A stretch of 64,000 nt of DNA. Source: Oscheius sp. JU75 (Eukaryota > Nematoda > Chromadorea > Rhabditida > Rhabditidae). Position numbers and translations under genes: made by a program. The notes below the pieces were generated by a model. It was not told the DNA's origin and did no database searches. It saw only the letters and a program-made list of their open reading frames with translations. Location of the stretch: assembly GCA_037178855.1 (NCBI GenBank), contig JASJZC010000002.1:3720001-3784000 (forward strand). The letters are read 5' to 3'. This document shows positions 48,395 to 60,487 of the stretch, piece after piece (within the stretch, counting starts at the first letter, position 1; every line of letters starts with the position of its first letter).

Positions 48395-51300
48395 TTTGGC
48401 CTGGAAATGGTTCTAGAAGCGGGTTTGTATTGTTTTGTTTCTAATAATTGAAATACGAGAATTGTTACACAAAAGGGAATAAGCGAGCAGTTTCCAAAGA
48501 GAGCTTCCTTCAAAAAGTTGTTCGAAGAGTTCAAGAACTGGCCAGATGGCTTGTAACTGGATGTGGGGAGAGGCGCGCACTCTCTGCAAAAGTCTCTGGA
48601 AGGTTCGGCGCCAGACAACCCAGGCCTGCAGACATTTAGAAGAGAGGTTTCGAAAGAATTGAGAGTCGCCTAGGTTCTCAGCGAGACCTCATTTCAGTAC
48701 AGCCCCTGTATCTGAACAACGTGTGGAAGCCGATGTGTTGGATAATAACTGACCGGAATCATTGCTCTAAAAACAATTGCGAAACTCTTTGGTTCGGTCC
48801 GAAATATGACTAATGACCTATGGACACGGCGTTCAGTCATGGGCGCAGACAGCTTCGAGTCTAATTGAAAAATGTATTTGCCCTTTCCTGCGCTCCGGAT
48901 TGAAACAGCTGAACTTTCACCCCGGAAGAGAGGAATTGTTGACGAAAATGGCCCAGGGCGCACAACCGAATGTGCATGAGCGGGGGAGGGAATCCATGAC
49001 GTAATTTATAAATTTTCTATCATTTTGTTCAGCTTTTCTGACGTCATTTCGAGTTTCCAAAAATAATCTTATCTAGGGGGCTTATTACGCCTTAACAGTA
49101 GACAATAGGGATTAGAGGGTGGAGGCGAAGGTGTCTGGAGCCAAATTCGATGAGGGAAGGGGTGAGAGCGAGAGAGGAAAAGCCGTCAGCCATTGCCGGC
49201 TCTAACTGTTCAAATGACTATTTGGGGGGGCGGGACTATCTGGATGAGGAGGACTGGGATCTCTCCCTGCAGAGAGATCTCGACAGATCTTCGAAGTCCT
49301 TGCTGGGCGGCACGTAGCTACAAAATTAGCTGTAGAGATGGGTGAGAAGGAGATAAAGCTCTTGATTGTCGGAACAGTTATGGTAGAATACTGTAAAAAA
49401 AAAAAAGCCTGGGAATGCAAATCAGTTTTCAGTGGAAGAGGGCGGCATCCGAATCTTATCGAGACAGACTTTCAAATGGAAGTGGCTCAACCAAATTCAT
49501 TGCAAGAAAGATCCACGCGAAGACAGTCGACCATACAAGATATTTGCTTCGTCGTCGCTTTTGCCAATTGATCTGTAAGAAAACCGAAAAAGTGGAATGT
49601 GTTCGGAGAGCATATTTTGCGAGATTCGCTATTGCGTTATGAGTCTGATTAGTCAGAATATATGGATCAGCCTAGACAGTTTTTTTTATTATTACAATCG
49701 TACTCACAATATGTGTACAGTCATCAGTCTAGACAGTTTATGCCGAATAGTCTAAAGGGAATCTTCACTGATGTTTCGGTCAACGATTAGGATCGAAGAA
49801 TACGAAAGACAGGCGGGAGGAGGGGTGGTAATAGGAGGAAGAAGAAGAGCTAGAAGAGGAGGCAAGAGAGTTCAGAAATATAGAATGACAGTCGAGAGAC
49901 GGACTCTTTTCGTCAGACTCAATTATTTCAGAGTTTTCTAGCAGACTCCAGATTGAAGGCTATAACTTTATAGCTATAACGCAAAATAATTTCCAATGTT
50001 TAAAAAATGATTAAAGCCACGTGCTTGTTGAATCTATGGAACTTGCGTCCAGCCATTATCCAATTTCGAGAAAGAAACTACTCAAAACAAAGTTTTACTG
50101 AAAGAGAAGTACATAAAGTTCCCTGACTTCTCGTTGTCGTGGAAAAGGCAACTGCCCTGGAATGCAATCATCAAGAAAAAACCTATGATCGAGAACTAAT
50201 ACAAATGGTAACTTATCTTTCACTGAGACCTTCAGTTGGATGCTACTTCGCAGACCAGAATCGATCCCACAGGTCGATAAAGACATCAAACGCTAAAAGA
50301 ATAAACGCACGTAAAAGAGCTTCGGGACAATGTAGAAGTAAAAACTTATCTCGAAAAGGACGTAATGGTGGTCATGACGACGTAGATCGATCTGAACGGG
50401 ATGAATAAAGAGGCGGTGAGTAGAAAAGAAAATGGGCCTTAACTTTGGCGAATTGACAAGGTGGGAAGAAAGAACCAACGAAAGGAACAAGAGTTGTCGT
50501 AGCTGGGCAGACTTCTTTTAGAAGACAAAACAAGACGGTGGAAGTCTATAAGGAGACTGCGAAGAGAGAACAACCGGATCCAGAACTTTGAGAACGACAA
50601 ATTTTGAGTTTTTGGGTAAAACTTCGGCAGGTAAGGCTATTTGGAATGTACTCTCGCAGTACACAGGAATGTAGAATCTTCTGGGTCAAGCGCCGTACGG
50701 CTGCGATTCTGGAGCTCATCGCCAGATACTACGTCGTCTGATTTCTTTTTCGATTTTTGTTTCATCAGACACTTCATCTGAAACCAAAACCGGTGTTAAA
50801 GCTGACCCGTTAACTGCGATCTTATGGCATAAGAAAGAGCTAACGTTGTCGTGAGGACTACTACCAGTGAGGACGTCGAAAAGTGTGATCCTGTTGTTCT
50901 AGCTTGGATCTCTCAACCACTCGTAGCTCCCTATACCAACAAAAAGGATGAAGGACAGGGGGTAATATCAAAATCGTGGAAGAAAATCAAAAATCCGCCA
51001 AAAAGAAGAAGCGCACGGAAACTCGTTCAAATTAACGGGCATGTATATATATATACATACTCACCTTAGGCCCGTCGAAGGGTGTATGACCGAAGCGATT
51101 GCCCTGTATCATCCGTCCTGTTAGCCTTTCTTCAGCCCTTGCAATAACTCTCATCGCCAGCCCCCTGCTCGAAAGTCTTGGAAGAAGAGGCAAGACACAC
51201 ATATCGGATAGAACTGCTCTAATTCCCTTGATATTTTGAACTGTAGTATTACATGTAGATGAAGCTCGATTCCTAAGTTTGTTTTCCGAATGCAACCATA

Positions 51301-51925
51301 ATCTGTAGGGGTAGCATTAGGGACTGTAATCTGCTTCTCCCGGAAACAAAAGGCAATGAATTGTCGAAAAATCAAACGTCGTGTGCAGTTAATGCTTTAA
51401 GAGCACCAAGTACGCCTGTTGCTTGCTAACGAGTCTTGAAAGATAGGCGAAGAAGCACATCCATGAAGGATCTCCTCTCTATTTTCATTTTGTTGTAGTT
51501 GTTAATTGTAACTTTTTGATTTGCATTTAGAGCACAGCTACTATAGATAACACCGGGCACAAGATTTTATGCGTTTGGCTTTTACTCTTAGCATGCCAAA
51601 ACACACAAGAATTATCGTTTGCTTTTTAAGTTTTGTCAGAAAAGTGCATGTTGCATAAAGAATTTTCCTGACAAAATAGGTCATGGAACTGATTTTCACT
51701 TCGCACTATCATGGACTATCCGAAATTCAAAGCATCAGAGACGATAACGATTAATCCGCCGAAGAAACGCCGTCTTTACTGATCAATCTGTCAAATCCCT
51801 TGAAAAGGGAAAAAGTACAATGAGTTTCGAGAGCGTAGTTCACAAAAGTTGCCGTTTACCGGACGCGTTACTAGTCTGATAACTCAGAATATATGGATCA
51901 GCCTAGACACAGTTTTTTTTTATTA
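48395..51925. other. 3.5-kb intergenic region including a decayed duplicate
   Basis: No supported gene. A plus-strand frame after TTTTCAG near 49430 (KRAASESYRDRLSNGSGST) is open but unmatched. The segment 49642-49913 is a diverged duplicate of 51873-52127. An AT alternation lies at 51043-51058. Confidence 0.4.
49642..49913 (-). repeat. Degenerate copy of the 51.9-52.1 kb segment
   Basis: Shares runs such as ATATGGATCAGCCTAGACA, TTTATTATTACAATCGT, GGGAATCTTCACTGATG and AGAAGAAGAGCTAG with 51873-52127 in the same orientation, about 2.2 kb apart. It has an extra ~45 nt after ACAATCGTACTC. In the minus frame that is open in the other copy (ISEDSLLTIRRL), this copy reads ISEDSL followed by a stop. 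Confidence 0.85.
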
Positions 51926-52127
51926 TTACAATCGTCGAATAGTCAGAAGGGAATCTTCACTGATGGTCCGGTCAATGGTCGGGATTGAGGAGTACGAAGG
52001 ACAGTCAGGGGAAGAGCGGCAGTGTGAAGAAGAAGAAGAAGAAGAAGAGCTAGTAGAAGAGGGAAGAGAGTTCAGCAGTATAGGAGGTGGGGGAGAGGGA
52101 AAGACAGAGTCGAGAGAGAATCGGACG
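51873..52127 (-). repeat. Intact-frame copy of the duplicated segment
   Basis: Direct-repeat partner of 49642-49913. It covers most of the Ser-rich minus-strand ORF at 51926-52196, including a (GAA)n run at about 52028-52050 that reads as poly-Ser on the minus strand. Confidence 0.85.
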
Positions 52128-52196
52128 GTTCTCGTGGAACTAGCGGAATGACTGGCTCGACGCTCCTTCTGAAGCAAACGTTTATTTCTGCTCCAG
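51926..52196 (-). CDS. Putative Ser-rich exon of unknown gene
   Basis: Open on the minus strand after a CTACAACAG acceptor at about 52197: WSRNKRLLQKERRASHSASS, then PSPPPPILLNSLPSST, poly-Ser and YSSIPTIDRTISEDSLL to TAG at 51926. It could be an alternative 3' exon of the gene at 52280-52673: a GTACGA donor after NQMQRG would join in phase. It could instead belong to a separate gene. The AATAAA at about 52181-52186 within it fits the polyadenylation signal of the gene ending at 52280, so the alternative-exon idea is uncertain. Confidence 0.3.
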
Positions 52197-52279
52197 CTGT
52201 TGTAGGAGAAGTCGGTCAAACACGCAAAAAAACATTATCCTCGGTTTCCTCCATTTCTCACAAAATACAAACCTGCGGG

Positions 52280-52673
52280 TCAGGCGGAGACGTTCTTGCG
52301 CTCCTTTCGCAGTGCTGGATTTGTCTCGAATCGGTGCTGGATCTCGTACTCGCCGCGTTGCATCTGGTTCTGACAGAAACGAAATAACAGAAATAACGAG
52401 ACAGCCTGCAAACAAGGAAATTACTACTCTCGTTGTGGGAGAAAAGACTCACAATCATTGCTGCTGCCACTTGACAAACCATTATTATCATATAGGTCTC
52501 GAGACGAGTCATGCTCTCCTTCATTGACAGAATGTCGTCGAACTGTTCAATATAGTAACTATATACTATTAACTAACTAGCTGCACAATTCGACTGTACT
52601 CTTCCATGAAGGCTTTGAGCCGAAGCTCCCTCTCCATCCCGTACTCTTCCCTTCCAGGCGCAATCTTGGCAGT
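52280..52673 (-). CDS. Unidentified small protein, three 3' exons
   Basis: Minus-strand exons 52578-52673, 52453-52542 and 52280-52369 join in phase. The sequence runs TAKIAPGREEYGMEREL, RLKAFMEEYSRIVQLF, DDILSMKESMTRLETYM, IIMVCQVAAAMINQMQRG and EYEIQHRFETNPALRKERK, ending NVSA and TGA. Introns have good GT/AG ends (GTTAGT, GTGAGT; CTTATAG, TTGAACAG, TTCTGTCAG). The middle is amphipathic helix with one short hydrophobic run (IIMVCQVAAAMI) that might be a membrane segment. The 5' end is unclear; a candidate first exon lies at about 52.95-53.19 kb (MAVLKLARKSLGSHF). Not a family I recognise. Confidence 0.6.
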
Positions 52674-52949
52674 CTATAAGAAGTGGTAAGAGCCACCGGG
52701 GAAGTGATACTTTCAAAAAGAAAAGAGAAAATGCAGCATGCGCTTGAACGATTCTTTGAATACGCGTACTGTATATGATAGTAAACTTCCTTTGTAAAAT
52801 CTTCCAACCCGAAAAGATGCTGTTCGAATTAGAATCAATAGATATCCAAAGTACGTTTCCGGTTACTACAAACTTCATCCTAATATTCATCACTTTTTAG
52901 GAAAGTAACTGGATTTCTACACTAAAACTAGAGAAGCAACCTGGTTGAC

Positions 52950-53192
52950 AGGGAAATTTGTCAAACCGAACTTGATATAATCTATGTTTTGAGAGGACAG
53001 ATGATTAGAGGACCTACTTCGTTGGAAAAAACAAGTAAAGAGGCGAGACTGAAGGACCGGAAGTGGCCATCTGGTGGTTTTTGATAGGTGGAAAAAGACT
53101 GAGAGTAAAGCGCGAATGTGTGAAGATGAGCCGCGAGAAGGGAGAGTCGAATTGAAATGTGATCCGAGCGATTTGCGCGCTAGTTTGAGCAC
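52950..53192 (-). CDS. Candidate 5' exon of the small gene above
   Basis: A minus-strand frame starts MAVLKLARKSLGSHFNSTL (ATG near 53192) and stays open through SSQNIDYIKFGLTNFPVNQ to a CAG|GTTGCT donor near 52940. The basic, Ser-rich start could be a mitochondrial or membrane-targeting sequence. Phase 0 at the donor matches the phase-0 exon at 52673, but the intervening ~270-nt intron is not otherwise supported. Confidence 0.3.
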
Positions 53193-54673
53193 AGCCATCT
53201 TTTCAGATAGGGGGTAATTGACACAGAGACTGAGAGTATACAAGTCCCGTGAATCCCACGGCTCGTTGACTTTCCCAGTCATGAAGTTTTCCTTTTGGAA
53301 AACGGCGAAGCAGTCGTTTTGGACGACGACGTCTAATCCTGGGACGTCGGTCTGACGGGCGGAGCCACTTTGTCATTTGCTATGATACCTCTGCCACGGC
53401 AAACGACGATTATCTTCGGCAGCACACGCATCAGCCATATTTATGACTGGATTATTAGCAGGGCGACAAAAAGGACTGCGACAAGAGCTACTTTTGAAAA
53501 CAAGAGACGGTTCCTATGGACACAGGAACATTCATTTCCGTTGTTCTCCGAGAGGAGTCTCCCCCTAATCATTATTCACTAGTTACGAGTTTCTTTTTCG
53601 TCTGGTTTTGAGAGATGTTTGAAAGAGGCCGGAGTCTTTGAGCTAATGGAAGAAAGATGAGAGTGTAGTCCTGAATTCTGTGAACAACAATCATAAAGTC
53701 GGTAACGGTAGCTGTGGAAAGAGTAATAGTACGAGTCATTTATTAAACGGCAGACTTTAAATCTTCTCTCATCCCTAGTGGTCAGTACCTGTAGAGGTAA
53801 CTTATGTTAGTGATCTGAGGGCTCTAGAAGTTGTTCACTACAGAGGACTCCTAGCCTGCGACTGCCTGTTTACTCTAACCGGAACCTAAAGGCCTATCAC
53901 TGGACCTCAAACGCATTCAAACAACTTCAAATATCAGTCTCAAAAGTGTTTCTGGTCTGGCCTGTCTTGCATACCCTGGACAGGTCTGCCACTGAATGAA
54001 CGAAAATTGCTCTAAATGTTCTTTTTGACTACCAACTGTCTGTAAGGGTAATCGGCTACTTTAGCTCTTCACGAGGACAACTGTTGTAGTTATGTCTCAT
54101 CCGGGGTCTTGAAAACAGGAATATATATCGTTCCTACTGCAAGAAAAAGTAGAGGAAATGACCTGACCATTGGCAGCCAGTATAATGTGCTAATTCTCGG
54201 AGCTTAGTAGTCGACTTCTAATTAAAATCTGGCCGTTGGCGACAATAGAAGTGGACGCGAGGCTACGCGAGAAGGGTGACGATAATCCGAGAGAACGCCG
54301 GATATGAAATTGTCAAGAGAGTAAATTGAGCGCGAAGATGCTTTTTTACAACAAAGAGAGGCGGCAATCGGCAACTAAGAGAGCTCGTCAATGTCAATTA
54401 TGATAGATTTGACCACACAACTGTCACTTTTCCCCTGTTGCCATTTGAGAGAGAACAATAAAAATACACTACATTTCAGTGTATGAAACAATTTGAGACT
54501 AAAATACGTTATTTTGGGAGTTGGAAAAGAACGGAATTCTAAGGGATACACGTCGGCTAGATTGGAAAAAGAGTATCACACGGGACGATGTCACTAGGAG
54601 AGCAAGCAAAATATGAACAGGTTACAATTCGGCTTTTTGGGGGAAAGGGGTGAAATGTACAAATTGACAGGGA
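53193..54673. other. Intergenic region, no supported gene
   Basis: About 1.5 kb upstream of the small gene and downstream of the TBC GAP stop. I see no coding exons, repeats or RNA genes. It contains an AATAAA-like signal at 54457. Confidence 0.45.
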
Positions 54674-56978
54674 TTATTGGGGACTAGGTGTGGAATTATT
54701 CGTCGTGGCGGCTTCTCCCAAATTCAGATACTCGCAGATGTGACGGGGCAGTTTGTCTTGACTGGCCGACAGTTGGTGGAAGATGGCCTCGGCCTCGGTC
54801 AGTACTTCGTCCAGAAACAGCCGCATAGAAAGATCGTTCACGTGCTGAACATTCTATCAATTTTGAAATGTGAAAAGCACAAACCTTGAGGATTTCTGTG
54901 AGTCCGAATTTGTTGGCGATAATCGTGTTGGCCTCCTTGTCCAGAATGGCTACACAGATCAAAAGGTGGAAATTGGGACAGGGCTGATTCGTCCAGATGA
55001 CCTCCCACAGCTTGCAGGTGTCGAGGAAGCTGAACTCGCGCTTGAACCAGACCAGAACCCATCGGAAACAGAAGTACATGTCGTCTGACTGGTGACTCTC
55101 TGAACAGAATTCATAAAATGAACAAAGGGCGAAAATACCGAGATAGTTGGCCAGAGCCGGGTTGACGATCATGACCATGTCGCGCAACTGATTCATTTGG
55201 AGCTTGATATTGGTCTGGTCCTTCTCGAAATTGCGATGGATCCGTTCCATGAGCTTGACGAAACACCAGAAGGCATCCATCTCATTTTCGAGGACGTAGA
55301 GTAGCGGCGAGGCGAAATCACTCATTCCCTGCACGTAGCCGAGGTCGAAATTGTACATGACGTAGGTCATCAGCATGTTGTGTAACATCACAAGATTCAC
55401 GTTGTCGTCGCCTTGGAAGAAGTCCATCGTTCGGTCTGTCCGAGCCACGTCCTTTTCTGGCAATGTCTTTGTTCTAAATTTAAAAAAATACTGACCGACA
55501 AGTCCCTTTCTCTTGCTGTAACTGAAGAAGCGATCCTCCTGTTCCTGACTGATCGACTGCCATTGATTCCTCATCTTGTTGTATTCCAGGGCCAGACGAC
55601 GGCGTTTCTTCTCAAAGTCGGAAGCCTTCTCGTTCCAGTCGCGATATCCCAGTAGATACATCCAGGCTTCTTTGCGCAGCTCCGGAACGATTCCACCCCG
55701 GAATATGTTCATCTTCAGATGGTGGAGCTTCAGGAGGTCGAATGTCCCGTCGGTCAACTTGAAAGAGTCCCACAGCGCCTAAAATTTTCAAATCTTGGTC
55801 TTGGGAAAGTCAGAATACCTGGTCGACCGGCTTTTCTCTGAAGATGTCAGGTCGAGGAGGCAGATCGAGTTGCGTCACCACCTCAAACTCGACTTCCGAA
55901 TAGATCCGCAGTCCATTGCTGTCGTCGTCCTTCAGGCGCAGCTCGCGCATAGCCCGAATCTTCTCCTCCTGACTGACTTCGTCCGAGTCCAAAAGAGCTG
56001 GGATCACCTGCAAAAAGTTGAGCTAAAAGATTGTCTAGAAATAACATGACGTTTCAGTATTTACTCTTTGGAGAAAGGGATGAAATTGCTTGAAGTTTAC
56101 CTGATCTTGCATGAAAGAGGTGATTTTTCCGAGCCCGGTGAGAGCGGTGGCGTAAGGATTGTTCATTAGTCTCTGAGAAGCGACTCGTTGAGGCAATTCA
56201 GAAAACAAGCTTACTGTTAGAATGTCTCCGTTAGCGTCGAGCATCGTGACGCTTTTGGCCAGAGCCTCGGCCTTTTCGTCGACCACAAGAACGAGATTGG
56301 GCTCCTTGGCCGAGCGTCGCAGAGTCAGATACCGCTGGAGGACATCCAGGAAGGTGTTCGGACTCTCCTTTTGAAAAACGAGTGGCAGGATGCTGGAGCC
56401 GTCCTTGCAGATGAACTCGAGACGAGGAGAGTCACGGATTCCACGCTTCGGTTCGATGTGGCGGAAGCTGCTCAGATCGTTAACATCGAGCGAGAAGGCA
56501 AATTTCGTGTAGTCCACCAGAGACTATAATATTTTGGTGAAAGGAAGTCGAAAGACTAACTCTTTCTGGGCCACTGGGACTGGGCAAAGGCGACTTGCTG
56601 ATGAGAGATTCGTCGCTGCCACCAGCCAATACCCAACCCGAATCGTCCTCTTTCGGAGCCCATTCGATGAAAACTCCTTGTACCTGAACAGTTCTTGCTA
56701 AAAAATTACTCAAAAATACTGGTACCTTCTCTGAGATTGTCAAATTGCCTGGAATCAGGTCGTTCCGTGTCTCGCATAGCCGAGCTGCTACATCGGAAAT
56801 GCGCAAGACAACCTGAAAACATTTTAAAACTAATCACAAATTCGATAAAAAGACTGACTGTATCCGGTATGAGCGATCTGGAGAGATTGGAAGTGAGGGA
56901 GCCTAAAGCCTCGTCCATTTCCCGTTGACTCTGCTGTTTCTTCTTCTGAACGTACTTGTAAGCTGCGTAAGGCAGCAT
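54674..56978 (-). CDS. TBC1D15/17-type Rab GTPase-activating protein
   Basis: The start MLPYAAYKYVQKKKQQSQ (ATG 56978) lies 10 nt after TCTCTTTTCAG. The N-terminal Rab-binding (DUF3548-like) half includes GVFIEWAPKEDDSGWVL and LEFICKDGSSILPLVFQ. The TBC domain reads FRGGIVPELRKEAWMYLLGY, then LPEKDVARTDRT with the arginine finger, FDLGYVQGMSDFASPLLYV with the glutamine finger, and FCFRWVLVWFKREFSF. The C terminus ends ATTNNSTPSPQ, TAA at 54674. TBC1D15/17 and yeast Gyp7 inactivate Rab7-class GTPases and act at late endosomes and mitochondria via Fis1; the Rab7 preference is by family. Both catalytic fingers are present, so an active GAP is expected. It is divergent from the PheRS beta gene, with 555 nt between start codons. 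Confidence 0.92.
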
Positions 56979-57533
56979 ACGACCAGTACTGAAAAGAGAT
57001 AATAGAAAAGAATGACGAGAAAGAAGACGGTGTTGCGAAACGGGGTAACAGTAAACAGGCTGACATGAATCAGTCGGCTGCACGTGAAATCCACTCAAGA
57101 CAGTCGTGAGAGCAAAAACGGATCCGAGGAATGCGTACACTTATTTGGAAGGACAGTAGAATCAACTGCAAACCATGCAAATGCCATTCAACTTTTCGAC
57201 TTTGCCTTTTTCGTTGTTTTTTTTTTGTCATTTTTAGAGTGATTTTGCAATAATAAGTATAGCGTTAGTTTCACACATTTTGGACGACAACTAATATCAG
57301 AAAAAGGGTAGAAAAGAGTATGAAATAACCGAATTATAGTGTAGGCCAGAACAGGAAATATCTAATAAAATACTGTTTGAATCCGCGCCCGTTAATAACC
57401 TTTTTGAGACCTCGATTTAGGCGGGAATTCCAGATCCTTTATACTTGCCAAACTTTTTCCTTTTTCCTCTTTGACTCTTGTTTTCTGCTAAATTTTACAG
57501 GATTTTGCCCAATTTTCTTTTTCAGGCAATACA
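56979..57533. other. Divergent promoter region between the TBC GAP and PheRS beta genes
   Basis: 555 nt between opposed start codons. It holds T-runs, the spliced-leader-type acceptor TTTTTCAG at 57518-57525 for PheRS beta, and the CTCTTTTCAG acceptor for the GAP on the other strand. No gene. Confidence 0.5.
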
Positions 57534-59632
57534 ATGCCTACTGTCGGGATCAAGAAGGTCCTGCTCGATAAGCATCTAAATAAAGTTTACAGTTAGTTTA
57601 TTACTAGTTCAATTGCAAATCAAGTTTCCAGCTGAAAAGGAATTCGAAGAGCTTTGTTTCGAATACGGACTTGAACTGGACGAAGTGGTTCGTGTTTATC
57701 GTGTTGTTTTGATAATTTCTATATACAGACTTCCGAGAAGGAAGCTGTAGAGAAGGAGCGACAAGTTTCCTCGGAAGAAGCCGCCAATCTGTCCGCTCAA
57801 GAAGTCTACAAAATCGACATACCGGCTAATCGCTACGACATCCTCTGCGTCGAAGGACTGTCTCGTGCCATTCGTATCTTCAAGAAGGACATAGCTCGTC
57901 CCGTCTATCAGATCGTCAAACCACGTGGCGGAGCTCCTCAGAAGATTATTGTCAAGAAAGAGGTAATTTCATTGGCTTTTCGAACATCAAATCATTTTAG
58001 ACCGCGACCGTGAGACCCTTCGTGGTCGGAGCCGTCCTGAGAGATATTCAATTTGATCAGGAGTCCTACAATTCGTTCATCGACCTCCAAGACAAGCTCC
58101 ATCAGAATATTTGCCGAAAGAGGACACTTGTCGCTATTGGAACTCATGATTTGGACACGGTTCAGGGTCCTTTCGAGTACCGGGCTGAGAAGCCGTCCGA
58201 CATTAAGTTCAAGCCGCTGAATCAGACGAAAGAGTACACTGCCGCCGAGCTGATGACTCTTTATGGGGTGTGTCTTGTAATTTTATCGAAAACGTGAGAA
58301 ATCACAGAGCGACAGTCACTTGAAGCCCTATCTGCCGATCATCCAGGACAAGGAGCTCTATCCCGTCATCTACGACAGCAAGGGAGTCGTTTGCTCGATG
58401 CCGCCAATCATCAACGGAGAGCATTCGAAGATTACCCTGAACACGAAGAACGTCTTCATTGAGGCCACAGCCACGGATCTTCAAAAGGCTATTGTCGTTC
58501 TCGACACCGTTGTCGCCATGTTCAGCCAGTACTGCAAGCAGCCTTTTACGTAGTTTATTCATTTTGTTTAAATATGAAAAACTTAACAGAGTTGAGCCAG
58601 TGGAAGTGGTCTACGAGGCCGATGGACGAAAAGAGACCTACCCCGTCAGTTTCTACACTGTTGTTATGAAAAATATAAAGTTTTAGAAGCTAGAGTATCA
58701 CGAGATGACGGTCAATACGACAAATATAAACACGAAGATCGGATTCAATCTGGACGCGAAAACGATGGCGGAGCTGTTGACGAAGATGTCTCTGGAGGCG
58801 ACAGTGATCGATGATGTCACTCTCAAGGTACCTTTTTAATCTTTTTGAAACATTTCCAACTTAGGTACGAATTCCCCCAACTCGTCATGACATTCTGCAC
58901 GAATGCGACATTGCCGAAGATATCGGAATCGCTTACGGCTTCAACAATCTGGTCCTTCAACTGCCCGAATCGAACACGGTCGCGGCCATGTTCCCTCTCA
59001 ACAAACTGTCCGATCTGCTCCGCCAAGAAGTCGCCATGGCCGGCTGGACAGAGGCTCTCAGCTTTGCCCTATGCAGTCGTGACGATATTTCCACGCGTCT
59101 CCGCAAACCCGAGGCCCTGAAACAAGCCGTTCATATCTCCAATCCCAAGACCCAAGAATTCCAAGTATTTTCTCATTTTTAAGGTATAGAAATCGCGTTT
59201 TAGGTAGCCCGTACGTCTCTTCTTCCCGGCTTGCTCAAAACGCTGTCTTCCAATCGCGATATGCCACTTCCTCTAAAACTCTTTGAGCTCCAGGATGTGA
59301 TTGTGAAGGACCCGAAAATGGATGTGGGTTCCCGCAACGAACGTCGTCTAGCCGCCGTCTATTACAACAAACAGGCCGGATTCGAGACAATTCACGGATT
59401 TTTGGACCGTGTGATGCGGTTGCTCGATATAAATCCGGGAAAAGATGGGAAGGGGTACTACATTCGAGCCGAAGATGACGACAGTTTCTTCCCGGGCCGC
59501 TGTGCCTCGATTATTGGACCGAATGATGTCAAAATTGGATCCATGGGAGCTCTTCATCCCGAGGTTATCGTCGCCTTCGGACTGACTCTGCCCTGTTGTG
59601 CCATCGAGATCAACATTGAGCCTTTCCTCTAA
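57534..59632 (+). CDS. fars-3: Cytosolic phenylalanyl-tRNA synthetase beta subunit
   Basis: The start [19 protein letters not shown] is 8 nt after TTTTTCAG. A B1-like region ([15 protein letters not shown]), the B3/B4 editing domain ([39 protein letters not shown] and [20 protein letters not shown]), the B5 domain ([20 protein letters not shown]) and the catalytic-like module ([37 protein letters not shown]) follow in order. It ends INIEPFL at 59632. The protein pairs with the alpha subunit as (alpha-beta)2 to charge tRNA-Phe, and the B3/B4 domain hydrolyses mischarged Tyr-tRNA. Length is about 590 aa, normal for eukaryotic FARSB. First of three same-strand genes spaced like a nematode operon. 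Confidence 0.96.
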
Positions 59633-59801
59633 GCCTTCATCGTTTTTGACAAGTTGTTTTCCCCTGATATTCAGTCCTTTTAACTTCCGGTTTTTATTCG
59701 ATAAATTTTGGTTATTTTCCATCATTTGCTGATCATTCGAGGTTCCTAGCCTTCTTTTACCTATTGGTCATGTTTGAGCGTAAAATTTAGCCAATTTTAG
59801 A

Positions 59802-60487
59802 ATGCTTGCCGACTGTATCCTCATCATCGTCATTGCTTTTTGTACAGCTCTGGCGGGGGAGGGTCTCACATGGCTGCTCGTCTACCGATCTGACCAGTAC
59901 AAACGGCTAACGGTAGGATACTCGTGAAACGTTAAAAAAAGATGTTCAGAATGAGATGGAGAGGAAGACAAAGCGTTTGGAAAAGAAGAAGCAAGAGGTG
60001 GATATCAACGACAAGAGTTCGAAGAAGCGTCTGGAACGCGACGAGGAGCGGCTGAAGACGACGAATCGCGAGATGTCCATGTTCAAAATGAAGTCGATGT
60101 TCGCCATTGGTATCGCCTTTACTGCCCTGCTCTCAACCTTCAACTCTATTTTTGACGGACGCATTGTGGCCAAACTGCCCTTTCATCCTATCGGATTCAT
60201 CCAGGGACTCTCGCATCGTAATCTGGTTCGCTTTCCTACTTTCTTTTCCGTGAAAACTGGGGTTTTAGACCGGAGAAGACATGACAGACTGCTCGTTTAT
60301 CTTCCTCTACATTCTCTGCACCATGACCATTCGTCAGAACCTCCAAAAAGCCCTCGGATTCGCTCCTTCTCGGTCCGTTTTCTCATTTTCTTAATAAAAA
60401 TCTAAATGTAGTGCCATGAACCGGCATCAAGCCGCCAATTCGTGGGGAGCTCCTGCCGGACAGCAGCAGTTCAACTACTTCCGCTAA
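59802..60487 (+). CDS. TMCO1 (ER calcium-load-activated channel / translocon-associated protein)
   Basis: Four exons. The ATG is 1 nt after CCAATTTTAG. The sequence MLADCILIIVIAFCTALAGE is the first helix, followed by WLLVYRSDQYKRL, a charged coiled coil (KRLEKKKQEVDINDKSSKKR), the second helix KSMFAIGIAFTALLSTFNSI, FDGRIVAKLPFHPIGFIQG, LSHRNL, DMTDCSFIFLYILCTMTIRQ and GFAPSR. Each block aligns with human TMCO1. TMCO1 forms a tetrameric ER calcium channel and is also part of the GET/Oxa1-superfamily multipass translocon. The tail (NRHQAANSWGAPAGQQQFN) is divergent, as in other species. It starts 169 nt after the PheRS beta stop. Confidence 0.96.

Noticed and set aside
49338..49642. Plus-strand frames MGEKEIKLLIVGTVMV and KRAASESYRDRLSNGS.
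   Set aside because: No family match, interrupted by an A tract, no coherent splice partners.
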